IMG/VR virus record: IMGVR_UViG_3300024344_000166
Span: 1 to 20,260 of that record
DNA: 20,260 nucleotides
Strand: one strand, 5' to 3'
From: a virus
The notes under the pieces are model-generated. The model saw nothing but the letters and a program-made list of their open reading frames with translations, was not told the DNA's origin and made no database searches. The position numbers were made by a program, and so were the translations under genes. Shown here one piece after another: positions 1 to 8,111 of the stretch; position 1 is the stretch's first letter; every line of letters starts with the position of its first letter.

Positions 1-1
1 T

Positions 2-625
2 GCAGACTTAATCAGTAGAATTACAGGATATTTTAGTGACGTTTGGAACACATCTAATGGACTTATGGAATTTTTTGGCAGAATTGTAGGGGATTTGTAT
101 GGCAAACTATATAAATTTCTTTTAGGCATGGCTTGGGAAGTTATAAAGTTTGCAATTAATCCATTAAGATGGGTAAAACTTCTTATAGACATAGCTACTT
201 TCTTAGCTGAATTAGCAGGAAAAATTATACGTGGTATATTTGACTTCTTTTGGGGGATGTATTCTGAAATTTTTAAGGAACTGTTAGAACCTATTATGCC
301 AATGTTTAATTGGATAGGGGAGATGATAACCACTGCGTGGGATTGGCTTACTTCATTTAGTTGGATAAGTAGTATTATAGATGCTATTAAGAGGATGTTT
401 AGTTCACTGGTAGAAGGAGGGGGAATTTTAGGAAGCTTCTTTAAAGGCTTAGGCTTTGGTGGGGATTCTGGTAATGGCGACTCTACTAAAGTAGAAGTAG
501 AGATCACAGCGGGAGCCGGAATAGACGTTGATCCTCAATCAGCCTATTCTAGTAGCCAAAAAGTTACCGTACAACAAGAAGCACGATTATTTGACACAGG
601 AGCTTCACTTGGCGGAGGTCCTTAA
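2..625 (+). CDS. Tail tape-measure-like protein, C-terminal part (partial)
   Basis: The reading frame is open from base 2 with no stop, so the gene almost certainly begins upstream of the window; the ATG at 65 is only an internal methionine. About 207 residues are visible. The first 120 or so are very hydrophobic and rich in Phe, Trp, Ile and Leu in helix-like stretches, followed by a glycine-rich patch and a polar, beta-prone tail that ends in Gly-Gly-Gly-Pro. Hydrophobic helices at the end of a long tail gene just before baseplate genes are typical of tape measure proteins, which set tail length and leave the tail during DNA injection. It overlaps the next gene by one base (TAATG), implying coupled translation. 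The tape-measure call rests on composition and position, not on a clear motif; another membrane-interacting tail protein is possible. Confidence 0.6.
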   Translation, partial: ADLISRITGYFSDVWNTSNGLMEFFGRIVGDLYGKLYKFLLGMAWEVIKFAINPLRWVKLLIDIATFLAELAGKIIRGIFDFFWGMYSEIFKELLEPIMPMFNWIGEMITTAWDWLTSFSWISSIIDAIKRMFSSLVEGGGILGSFFKGLGFGGDSGNGDSTKVEVEITAGAGIDVDPQSAYSSSQKVTVQQEARLFDTGASLGGGP

Positions 626-1143
626 TGGCAGAACAATTAGCGGTATTACTCAGAGATGGAAGTCACTCAGGAGCTACTAATAGATTTGCTTTAAAAGTAG
701 AACAACTTAGTGTAGCAATTTCTAGAACTCCTATGCAAATTCCTGTTCCATCGTTGTCTCCAGAAATATTTGATATCCGAATGTCGAGACCTACAATTAC
801 TATTTCAGGAATAGTTGATAACACCCCACAAGATGCATCTGGAAATGATGATACAAACTTTTGGGATATGGAATATATAACTATATCAGGACAAAAATAT
901 TACGTACCTTATAAAAACTTTTTTGAAGAAAAATTATTACTTTTAGATCCTAACAGCACTGACTTGCAAATTGAAGTCGGTAATGCTGCTACTCCTATAT
1001 CTACGTCAGGAACTGTATCAACAGGTGGAGGTATTTACCACGTTGCCATACAACAAATGCAGTTTACAGTAGCTCCGGCTATGGAAGATAGATGGCAGTA
1101 CAGTATCCAGTTAGTTTCTAAATGGAGGAGTGATATAAGCTAA
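625..1143 (+). CDS. Putative tail/baseplate protein
   Basis: A 172-residue protein with predicted beta-rich composition and no membrane segment or signal peptide. The middle has a pattern of short strands (around residues 30-65, with Ser-Arg-Pro-Thr-Ile-Thr-Ile-Ser-Gly) and the C-terminal third is again strand-like, ending in aromatic and charged residues. No catalytic motif is visible. It is locked between the tape-measure-like gene and the large hub-fibre gene, sharing one base with each neighbour (TAATG at both ends), so the three are probably translated together. In tailed phages this position normally holds distal-tail or baseplate components. The family was not recognised; the structural role is inferred from position. 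Confidence 0.55.
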   Translation: MAEQLAVLLRDGSHSGATNRFALKVEQLSVAISRTPMQIPVPSLSPEIFDIRMSRPTITISGIVDNTPQDASGNDDTNFWDMEYITISGQKYYVPYKNFFEEKLLLLDPNSTDLQIEVGNAATPISTSGTVSTGGGIYHVAIQQMQFTVAPAMEDRWQYSIQLVSKWRSDIS

Positions 1144-4100
1144 TGCCTTCCTCACGTGCCATAATATCATATTGGAATGGGAGTGCGTGGGTTGATATGA
1201 ATATATCAGGCACCACTACTACAGCCGTTCGTGGACTTACTATAAACGATCATTTACATGCCCCACAAACAGCTCACATAAAGATTTCTAACCAATCTAG
1301 TAATCCATTTTCTAACACTGGTTCAAACTCTAAAGGTCCCTTTACAGGAGTTTTAGGAGACTTTACGCCTATAAAAATAAGAGATGGTTCTTCATACAGA
1401 GTTATTTTTTCTGGCGTTGTAACAACAACAGCAGAAGAATTTGATCAAAATCAAGGAATGATTTTAAGAGTTGAAGCCACGGATTATTTACTGGAATTAA
1501 AAGATAACACTACAAAAGGAGCATACAACTATCGTGTAGCAGTAGGAGCAAATTTATATGATTCCGTACAAAACACCGATTCTAAAGATACTGAACATGA
1601 ATGGTGGAATGGTTTAGTAAGTTCTAGGGGTGGGCTTATAAAATCGTTTATAACTCAAAACTCTAAAAATATAGATCATCCGGGGGATGCAAATTCATCG
1701 GATTCAAGGTTTGTAGAATCTGTTCAAAAGTATAAACAATCTTTTGTATATAAACTTAACAGTAGGGGAGTTAAATCTGTTTTAACGCACATTCAAAACT
1801 TAGGTGCTGAAGATCCTCATAACGCAGTTTCTGCAGGGCAAGAGTTTGGGTATGATTATTATTTAGATGGGAACTATCAAGAAGCCCCATCGTCAGCTGA
1901 AAAGCCTCAAGCTTATTTTAATTATTTCAAAAGAGGTACAAGACCTGCAACTCAACCAGCAACATATGGTTTAAGTATAGATTTACCATCACCAGACACA
2001 AGCAGTTCAGGGGGTTTTTCTACCACGGGTCAGCGTCACTTAATGACTTCACATGACATTACTAGACCAAAAAGTGAAATATTTACAGGGGTAGTATTAA
2101 CTCATGTAGAAACTAATATAGCTCCTAATGGAGATACTATAGCTTCTTCTAAAGATTCAATGTTTGAATTAGTTGGAGTTCACACAGTTACAAATGGTTC
2201 TAGTTTTGTGTGTACTGGTAAAAATATTGGGGGAGATGTAGCGGGTACAGACAGTGCTGAATACCTAAAGGTAGCTTTAACAACGTTGACAGCAACTACT
2301 ACAGGTCTTACAGAAAAAACTTTTACTGTTGCAAGCACTGCCGGAATGTATGTAGGGCAGGTATTAGAAACTACCCAAAGCAGTGGTTCGGGGGCAACAG
2401 AATTTTTAACAGTCGACTCAATTACTAGCTCTACAGAAGTAGAACTAAATAGAGGACATGATATTGCTCCTCATGATGTAACCTCAGCAACTGTAGCTAC
2501 ACCACATTCATCAGGTCAAACACTTTATGCAAGAGATGTAGCAAGAATTCAATACCTCAGTGATACGGGTACAGTAGGAGCAAGTGATACAGCTTATATA
2601 TTATTATCTGATATAGATAAAAACATACTTGAAAATGATCATATTTGGCAAACAGGTACAGACAGTCTAGTTTGGGTTGGTCAAACAACCACAGGTTCTA
2701 ACTTTAAACTTAGAAGTAGGGTTAGAAACACTATGGGTGTTAATAGAAATTTAAATATGACTGTAGGTGCTGAATCAAGTGGGGACGCATTAAGAGAAAA
2801 AATAGTAGCTAAACTACAAAGACAAACTACAACCCAAGTAAGAGCAGATATAGGAACTTATGACTCACCTCATTTTTATATTGATAATAGTCCTAGTGGT
2901 GTATCAGGTACTAATGCTAATTTAGCTAATCCTTACGTAATGACTTTAAGTAGTAGTGTAAATCCACAATCCTATGGATTGCATGCAGGCATGGTTGTAA
3001 TGAAATTAGATTCTAATAGTCAGCCAACAAGTACTTATGGGTATATAAAAGAAGTAACTAGTACGACTGTAAGTTCTTATATGACAGGTAGTATATCCGC
3101 ATCAGACACATTACGTTATTATGTTCCAGTTAGAGCTGGAGATATAGTAAAAGTACGAAATGATTTATCTAATCTTAATATTAACATGTTAGTAACTAAA
3201 ATTAAGTACTCAGAAGACAATGGGGTTTCTAGTTCTAACTATTCATTAGTAGGGGCTGAGACAGCTAGAGAAGGTGGACACGAAAAGAAAAACTTTGCGG
3301 CAGCTATGGCGGATTCTATGTCGGAAGAAGTAAATCTTCCAATAGCATCACCATTAACACAAGATCCAAATATATCAACTGATTTAGAGTTTGCTACTAA
3401 TGGGGCAGGAAAAGTAAAATGGAATGGTTCTGCAGGTTCTACAGCCTCTGGTAAATTGTATATAGGGGATAAAAAGTATGATATAGCTGCAGATTCTACA
3501 GATGATGCTACGTATGGTCTTAATGGGGATATGAACGCCGATGGTAGACTTTACTATGTTTACTATATAAAGGGAGAAAGTAATCTACGAACTATACAAG
3601 CATCAAGTTATGCTTCTACAGTAACTACTGGAGATCCTGAAGACTATAAAATTATAGCTGAATGTAAATATTCATCAGGTGAAGCTCTATTTACTATGAG
3701 AGTTCAAGTAAAAAACTTTGTTCCTAATGTGTTAGAAGGGTTCGCAACCATCTCTAATAACACAATGACTGCGGCGTTATCTAAAAAAGGTATACAACCA
3801 TGGACATCTAATATTAGTTTTGAAGCTACTGGTACATCAGGGGAATATAATAAGATAAAATTTGGACAAACAGGTTCGATTGGTAGTAATGCTACCCTAT
3901 CTTTTTCAGATGATGACACAGAGGCAATTGCACATAGTGCTACAGGCACTTCAAGTTTAGGCAATAGTTCTTCAGTTGCTGCAGGTAAGGTAACTTTAGC
4001 CGCTGGAACTAACTATATATATAAATCTGTAGGGGATAGTGCTTCATCAACACTGGTAATTACTAATGATTATACTGATGTGTATAAAGATGATCGTGTT

Positions 4101-5372
4101 TTACTGTGTATGGTAAAGGTTGCAAGCTCAGATGATGGATCAGATTCACCATCTATGTTCCCATTTACAGGTAATGAAGCTACTATATCAGCTGGTGTAA
4201 TCTCTGCAGGGGCTATTACGGCTGATACTATACAAGCTAATGCAATAACAGCAGCAAAAATAGCATCTGGAACTATTACAACCTCAATAACTTCTGAAAT
4301 GACTGGAGTTACCATGAATGCTGCCGGACAAATAATGGCAGGAAAATCTTCTTATGGAAGCGGGACTGGATATATTTTAGAAAATAATTCAGGAACCCCT
4401 CGATTCGATATAGGATCTAGTTCTTCTTATTTACGTTGGACTGGAAGTGCTGTGGAAGTTGTCGGTTCTATAACGGGCTCGACAGGAACATTTGGTAACT
4501 GTAGTATGGGTTCTGATGGTTTTGTAGCAGATGGAGAATTATTAGGGTTTCAAATAATGAATGGTTCTACTCACTATGGGGCTATGGGATATAATAGTGG
4601 AGCAGTAATAATATCTACTACTGATAATGATGCATCTACTGTAACCCCACGTATGTATTTTAATGACACTGCTGATGCAGTAGTTCAAATCCCACCGGGT
4701 ACAACCGCAGAAATTAATGAACATCGGTTTGCTAAATATACAGTTGGTGGTAGTGAGTATGCAGTTATGTATCCCGAAGGAGACAGAGATGGAACTGCCG
4801 GTGACCCTTATGCTTTTATAGGAGTTAATGCTTCTAATGCTATAGCCCCTTATTCTCGTATATATTCTCTTTATCATAACCTCACAGCTGGAGCTGTTGG
4901 TGCTGCATCATTAACATTTGGTGACGCTGATACAGGAATTTATAGTGGGGCTGCTAATACTATATCAATAACTTGTAATGGTAATAAAGAGTTAGAAATT
5001 AGTTCAGGTGGTTTGTATGTTGATAGTTGGGCTTCAGGAAGTGGTACTAATGTACATGTTGCATCAGATTTGCTAATTAGAGAAACATCATCTATAAGAT
5101 TTAAAGATAATGTTGTAGATATGGAAACCGATACTTCTAATATTTATGACCTTAGACCAGTAACATTTGATTGGAATGATAAATCAGCTCATCCGGGTAA
5201 AAAAGATATTGGACTAATTGCAGAAGAAACTGAAAAAATATATCCTGAAATAGTAAATTATGATGAAAATGGATTGGCAGAAAGCATAAGTTATCAAAAA
5301 TTATCAGTATTATTGTTATCAGAGATGAAAAAATTAAAAGATGAAATAAAAGAACTAAAGGAGAATAAATAA
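1143..5372 (+). CDS. Tail hub-fibre fusion with C-terminal peptidase S74 chaperone domain
   Basis: A 1409-residue tail protein. Residues 1-130 look like a baseplate-hub or tail-tip beta domain, and strand-rich hub-like sequence continues to about residue 720. A Ser/Thr/Gly-rich shaft follows. Near residues 1015-1045 lies the repeat-like Ala-Ile-Thr-Ala-Asp-Thr-Ile / Ala-Ile-Thr-Ala-Ala-Lys-Ile signature common in host-specificity fibres of the lambda J type. The last 95 residues form an intramolecular chaperone of the peptidase S74 family: Ser-Ser-Ile-Arg-Phe-Lys-Asp-Asn starting at residue 1316, then Leu-Arg-Pro-Val-Thr-Phe-Asp-Trp, Gly-Leu-Ile-Ala-Glu-Glu and a charged Lys/Glu coiled coil. 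In characterised S74 proteins this domain drives trimer folding and then cuts itself off at the conserved serine. The likely role is receptor recognition at the tail tip. It shares one base with both neighbours. Confidence 0.88.
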   Translation: MPSSRAIISYWNGSAWVDMNISGTTTTAVRGLTINDHLHAPQTAHIKISNQSSNPFSNTGSNSKGPFTGVLGDFTPIKIRDGSSYRVIFSGVVTTTAEEFDQNQGMILRVEATDYLLELKDNTTKGAYNYRVAVGANLYDSVQNTDSKDTEHEWWNGLVSSRGGLIKSFITQNSKNIDHPGDANSSDSRFVESVQKYKQSFVYKLNSRGVKSVLTHIQNLGAEDPHNAVSAGQEFGYDYYLDGNYQEAPSSAEKPQAYFNYFKRGTRPATQPATYGLSIDLPSPDTSSSGGFSTTGQRHLMTSHDITRPKSEIFTGVVLTHVETNIAPNGDTIASSKDSMFELVGVHTVTNGSSFVCTGKNIGGDVAGTDSAEYLKVALTTLTATTTGLTEKTFTVASTAGMYVGQVLETTQSSGSGATEFLTVDSITSSTEVELNRGHDIAPHDVTSATVATPHSSGQTLYARDVARIQYLSDTGTVGASDTAYILLSDIDKNILENDHIWQTGTDSLVWVGQTTTGSNFKLRSRVRNTMGVNRNLNMTVGAESSGDALREKIVAKLQRQTTTQVRADIGTYDSPHFYIDNSPSGVSGTNANLANPYVMTLSSSVNPQSYGLHAGMVVMKLDSNSQPTSTYGYIKEVTSTTVSSYMTGSISASDTLRYYVPVRAGDIVKVRNDLSNLNINMLVTKIKYSEDNGVSSSNYSLVGAETAREGGHEKKNFAAAMADSMSEEVNLPIASPLTQDPNISTDLEFATNGAGKVKWNGSAGSTASGKLYIGDKKYDIAADSTDDATYGLNGDMNADGRLYYVYYIKGESNLRTIQASSYASTVTTGDPEDYKIIAECKYSSGEALFTMRVQVKNFVPNVLEGFATISNNTMTAALSKKGIQPWTSNISFEATGTSGEYNKIKFGQTGSIGSNATLSFSDDDTEAIAHSATGTSSLGNSSSVAAGKVTLAAGTNYIYKSVGDSASSTLVITNDYTDVYKDDRVLLCMVKVASSDDGSDSPSMFPFTGNEATISAGVISAGAITADTIQANAITAAKIASGTITTSITSEMTGVTMNAAGQIMAGKSSYGSGTGYILENNSGTPRFDIGSSSSYLRWTGSAVEVVGSITGSTGTFGNCSMGSDGFVADGELLGFQIMNGSTHYGAMGYNSGAVIISTTDNDASTVTPRMYFNDTADAVVQIPPGTTAEINEHRFAKYTVGGSEYAVMYPEGDRDGTAGDPYAFIGVNASNAIAPYSRIYSLYHNLTAGAVGAASLTFGDADTGIYSGAANTISITCNGNKELEISSGGLYVDSWASGSGTNVHVASDLLIRETSSIRFKDNVVDMETDTSNIYDLRPVTFDWNDKSAHPGKKDIGLIAEETEKIYPEIVNYDENGLAESISYQKLSVLLLSEMKKLKDEIKELKENK

Positions 5373-5557
5373 TGCCAGATGTAACAGTATCATTTACAGA
5401 TGCACAATGGACTAGAATAGTAGCAGCTTCGCCAACAATAAAAGCCTTAGATGAAACTGGGGATATTGATGCAACTTATTTGTCTAATAAACTCAAAACT
5501 CTAGTAGCCAATTGGGTTAAAGCACATGAAGAAAAAGCGTCAGTCTCAGACTTCTAA
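5372..5557 (+). CDS. Small conserved-type phage protein downstream of tail fibre
   Basis: A 61-residue protein that starts on the last base of the fibre stop codon (TAATG) behind an AAAGGAG ribosome-binding site. It opens with a short beta-like stretch and a Phe-Thr-Asp-Ala-Gln-Trp motif, followed by two probable helices, the second ending in Ala-Asn-Trp-Val-Lys-Ala-His. It has no cysteines, membrane segment or known motif. Coupling to the fibre gene suggests a small tail or assembly factor, but no function can be assigned. Its 3' end overlaps the next gene by 32 nt. Confidence 0.6.
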   Translation: MPDVTVSFTDAQWTRIVAASPTIKALDETGDIDATYLSNKLKTLVANWVKAHEEKASVSDF

Positions 5558-5921
5558 AATCATACAGTATAGATACGACAATCCTCACGACACTCTTCAA
5601 CAAATAGGAAATGCGTTTAAAGTATCTAGACAGTATATATATAAAGTACTGAAACAGAACAATGTTCCTAGTTTAAGAGCCAAAAGAATGAAAGATGCTC
5701 GTCATTGTAAAATATGTGGCGAGTTAAGTACAAAATTAGTACATGATGGCTCATGCCATTTCCAATATTATAACATCAAAGTAAATTGCCATTATTGTAG
5801 AGTCCCATTCTACAGAAAACGATCTCAAATAGTACAGAAATATAATCGTGGATATGATAGAATGTATTGTAGTGGAGAATGCTATCATACTGAACGCAGA
5901 TTGTATGGATATAAACGATGA
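5526..5921 (+). CDS. Helix-turn-helix plus zinc-finger protein
   Basis: A 131-residue basic protein. Residues 20-50 form a clear helix-turn-helix (Thr-Leu-Gln-Gln-Ile-Gly ... Val-Ser-Arg-Gln-Tyr-Ile-Tyr-Lys-Val-Leu), similar to region 4 of sigma factors and resolvase C-terminal domains. The second half carries paired cysteines: Cys-Lys-Ile-Cys, then Cys-His-Tyr-Cys, and finally Tyr-Cys-Ser-Gly-Glu-Cys, suggesting one or two zinc-binding knuckles of the kind seen in phage HNH-associated and DNA-binding proteins. No complete HNH catalytic core is visible. It overlaps the preceding gene by 32 nt; no later start keeps the HTH intact, so the start at 5526 is preferred. It lies immediately before the sigma-like gene and could be a transcription regulator acting with it, or a degenerate homing endonuclease. 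Confidence 0.7.
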   Translation: MKKKRQSQTSKIIQYRYDNPHDTLQQIGNAFKVSRQYIYKVLKQNNVPSLRAKRMKDARHCKICGELSTKLVHDGSCHFQYYNIKVNCHYCRVPFYRKRSQIVQKYNRGYDRMYCSGECYHTERRLYGYKR

Positions 5922-6417
5922 TTTAATAACCCAATGGGAACCTAAAATACAAAAAATGGTGTCTACTTCTTATATTGCGGGGCTTGATAAGGAAGATATA
6001 GCACAAGAACTTAGAATTTCACTTGTAAAAGCAGCTAAAGCATTTAATCCAGATAAGGGAGCAATTTTTCATACTTATCTACACACATCTTTAGTTAACA
6101 CCATTAGAACTTTAATAAATAAAGCACAGCGTCAACTTAATTCTAGAAGTATTGATATGACCGATATTTATGAAACTACTCCAGCTGAAATTATTAGAGC
6201 ACTTACAGATCCAAATCACTATCAAGAAGAGGTAGATATTAGTCTGTGGGTAGATTCACAGAATTTAGCAAATAAAGAAAAGTTATTTCTTCAATTAAAA
6301 TTAGAAGGTTTAACTATGGAAGAGATCACTGAGGATTTAGGTGAATCAGCATACAAAGTTAGACAAGGACTTAGAGACAAACTGCAACAAGAAAGTGATA
6401 CGGACGAAGATGCCTAG
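5905..6417 (+). CDS. Sigma-70-like RNA polymerase sigma factor
   Basis: A 170-residue phage sigma factor predicted to redirect host RNA polymerase to phage promoters. Residues 27-73 match sigma region 2: a Leu-Asp-Lys-Glu-Asp-Ile-Ala-Gln-Glu-Leu core that binds the polymerase clamp, then Ala-Phe-Asn-Pro-Asp-Lys-Gly and Phe-His-Thr-Tyr, the usual (F/Y)DPxKGxxFxTY promoter-melting segment. Residues 123-162 form the region 4 helix-turn-helix (Leu-Glu-Gly-Leu-Thr-Met-Glu-Glu-Ile-Thr-Glu-Asp-Leu-Gly), expected to read the -35 element. Region 1 and most of region 3 are missing, as in compact ECF-like and phage late sigma factors. The frame is open upstream to an ATG at 5848, but those 19 residues do not resemble a sigma factor and would overlap the HTH gene by 74 nt, so 5905 (17 nt overlap) is preferred. 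Confidence 0.85.
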   Translation: MDINDDLITQWEPKIQKMVSTSYIAGLDKEDIAQELRISLVKAAKAFNPDKGAIFHTYLHTSLVNTIRTLINKAQRQLNSRSIDMTDIYETTPAEIIRALTDPNHYQEEVDISLWVDSQNLANKEKLFLQLKLEGLTMEEITEDLGESAYKVRQGLRDKLQQESDTDEDA

Positions 6418-6652
6418 AAGAATGAGAAGGTCAGGACGTTTGATTCAAAAACCTAAGAACAAAAAGGTTGATAATAAGTTTAGAGTTATTGCTCATGGAC
6501 ATAATGGAGATTTTTGGACTCATGGGGAATACCCTACTTTTGAAGATGCTAAACAAGAAGTTGACATGCTCCCCATTTCTAACGTAGACTATTTAGTATA
6601 TTCTGATAAAAATAGGGTGCTTTACACAAAGGAGAACGATAAAGATGGCTAG
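6410..6652 (+). CDS. Small basic protein of unknown function
   Basis: An 80-residue protein with a strongly basic N-terminus (Met-Pro-Arg-Arg-Met-Arg-Arg) followed by a compact alpha/beta region around Phe-Arg-Val-Ile-Ala-His-Gly and Tyr-Leu-Val-Tyr-Ser. The frame extends upstream to an ATG at 6341, but that would overlap the sigma gene by 77 nt. The ATG at 6410 gives an 8-nt overlap (ATGCCTAG) that mirrors the overlap at the other end of this gene. No known domain was recognised. The layout, between a sigma factor and the helicase, is consistent with a nucleic-acid-associated role, but that is only inference. Confidence 0.6.
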   Translation: MPRRMRRSGRLIQKPKNKKVDNKFRVIAHGHNGDFWTHGEYPTFEDAKQEVDMLPISNVDYLVYSDKNRVLYTKENDKDG

Positions 6653-7895
6653 TTTTGAATATATTGAGTCCGCAATTATTCTAAATTTGGACAACAAAAC
6701 TAACTTACGTACATTTAAACACACCGAAAAAGACTTTGCAAGGCACGGGGGTGCTTATAATTTCGTTGTTAATCATTTTGATAAGTATGGAGAGTTTGCT
6801 TCTGAAGAAGTTTTACTAGAAAACTATCCCGAACTTGACCCCACAGCTAATTCTGTTAATTTTGAGTATGCTATTGAGCAGTTCAAAGATCAAGTATTAC
6901 AACGCACTATCATAAAAACAGTTCAAGAACAGAGAGAATTGGTCAAAGACAATCCTAAGAAAGCTTTAGCTAATCTTATGGTAGGTCTAACAGACATTGA
7001 AGTGGTTTATGATGAAGATGTTTTTTCATACGATAGCGGTAAGCTTACTAGATTAGATGAGTGGAGAGAACGTACGGATAAAAGAAAGCTTGGGGATGGA
7101 TTAATGGGGATTCCAACTAGCTTTCAAACCATTAATCAAACTGGTGTTGGGTGGATGCCCGGCGAGTTAATATCTGCTTTTGCACGTCCTACTATTGGTA
7201 AGACATGGTTATGTGTGCACGCAGCAGCTGTATCTGTGTTTAATAATCACAGAACTTTATTTATTTCTACAGAAATGCCTAGTACGGCTATTAGTATGAG
7301 GCTAGATGTAGTGTTAGCAAAATTGATGGGTTATAATCTTTCCCACAGATCATTAAGATATGGGGATCCGATAGACGAGGAAGAGTATACTAAGTTTTTA
7401 GAAGAATCAAATGCAGGTTCTTTATTAGTATGTGACCATATTTCAGGTCAAATGGGTATATCTATGAATGCAATTGCAGGGTTAGTAAGGAAACATAGCC
7501 CTGAGTTCGTAGTAATTGATGGTGTTTATTTGGTGGGCACCAGCGATCCTAAGAAAGCTGCATGGGAGCAATCCCACCAGTTATTTTATGGGCTAAAAAA
7601 TTTAGCTACATCGACAAACACACCAATTTTTGTCACTACCCAAGCTACACGAGATGCAGCAACGGACATGTTTACTCCTCCGAAAGCAAATCAAGTAGCC
7701 TTTGGAGATGCTTTGATAAGAGCAGCTGACGTAGCCTTAGCCATGTGTGGTATCGAACAAGATGATCAGAAGAGACTGGTTCAATTTCAGAAATATAGAG
7801 ATGGTGAATTAGCTAAAGACACAACGGTTATGCAATGGGCAGTAGACAATGGTAATATAGAAGAAGTTCCTGACTATAGATGGGACGAATACTAA
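6645..7895 (+). CDS. Replicative DNA helicase, DnaB-type
   Basis: A 416-residue RecA-fold ATPase of the DnaB family, expected to form a hexamer that unwinds DNA at the phage fork. The N-terminal 130 residues are a helical domain like the DnaB N-terminal domain, and a linker leads into the motor. Walker A is Ala-Arg-Pro-Thr-Ile-Gly-Lys-Thr at residues 180-187 (Lys186), close to the GRPxxGKT of DnaB with Ala for the first Gly. The Walker B region is Phe-Val-Val-Ile-Asp-Gly, with Asp292. A later Gln-Lys-Tyr-Arg-Asp-Gly-Glu segment matches the DnaB KNRxG arginine-finger/loop region. There is no fused primase; the primase is a separate gene one small ORF downstream. It begins 8 nt inside the previous gene (ATGGCTAG) behind an AAAGGAG site at 6628-6634. 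Confidence 0.92.
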   Translation: MASFEYIESAIILNLDNKTNLRTFKHTEKDFARHGGAYNFVVNHFDKYGEFASEEVLLENYPELDPTANSVNFEYAIEQFKDQVLQRTIIKTVQEQRELVKDNPKKALANLMVGLTDIEVVYDEDVFSYDSGKLTRLDEWRERTDKRKLGDGLMGIPTSFQTINQTGVGWMPGELISAFARPTIGKTWLCVHAAAVSVFNNHRTLFISTEMPSTAISMRLDVVLAKLMGYNLSHRSLRYGDPIDEEEYTKFLEESNAGSLLVCDHISGQMGISMNAIAGLVRKHSPEFVVIDGVYLVGTSDPKKAAWEQSHQLFYGLKNLATSTNTPIFVTTQATRDAATDMFTPPKANQVAFGDALIRAADVALAMCGIEQDDQKRLVQFQKYRDGELAKDTTVMQWAVDNGNIEEVPDYRWDEY

Positions 7896-7910
7896 GCTAG
7901 GAGGCTTATA

Positions 7911-8111
7911 ATGGGAATATTTGATTGGTTTAATTCAACTGACGATAATTCTGATAACAACATAATCGTAAAATCTACTCGAAGTAAGGGAGATGGGCGA
8001 CCAATGATTGACATTACTGTAGGTGATATTAGAAAAGGAATTGCCACAGACGAGAATGGTTATCGAAACGAAGTAGTTTTATTTCTAAGAAAAAACAAAA
8101 GGGATAGATAG
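7911..8111 (+). CDS. Small acidic-to-basic protein between helicase and primase
   Basis: A 66-residue protein preceded by a perfect AGGAGG Shine-Dalgarno at 7899-7904, six bases before the ATG, one of the strongest in the window. The N-terminus is Met-Gly-Ile-Phe-Asp-Trp-Phe followed by an Asp/Asn/Ser-rich stretch; the middle (Met-Ile-Asp-Ile-Thr-Val-Gly-Asp-Ile) is strand-like; the C-terminus is basic. No known family was recognised. Its stop shares a base with the GTG start of the primase gene (TAGTG), so it is probably coupled to primase translation. A helicase-primase accessory role is possible from position only. Confidence 0.6.
   Translation: MGIFDWFNSTDDNSDNNIIVKSTRSKGDGRPMIDITVGDIRKGIATDENGYRNEVVLFLRKNKRDR

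Noticed and set aside
4542-4877. Minus-strand open frame of 111 codons within the fibre gene
   Set aside because: It lies fully inside a convincing + strand gene, is rich in Ser/Ile/Tyr as expected of an antisense shadow, has no ribosome-binding site and no recognisable motif.
5848-5904. Longer N-terminus for the sigma factor, starting at the ATG at 5848
   Set aside because: The extra 19 residues do not look like a sigma factor and would enlarge the overlap with the preceding zinc-finger gene to 74 nt.
5526-5921. HNH homing endonuclease
   Set aside because: Zinc knuckles and HTH are present, but I could not find the His-Asn-His catalytic core, so only a zinc-finger/HTH label is given.
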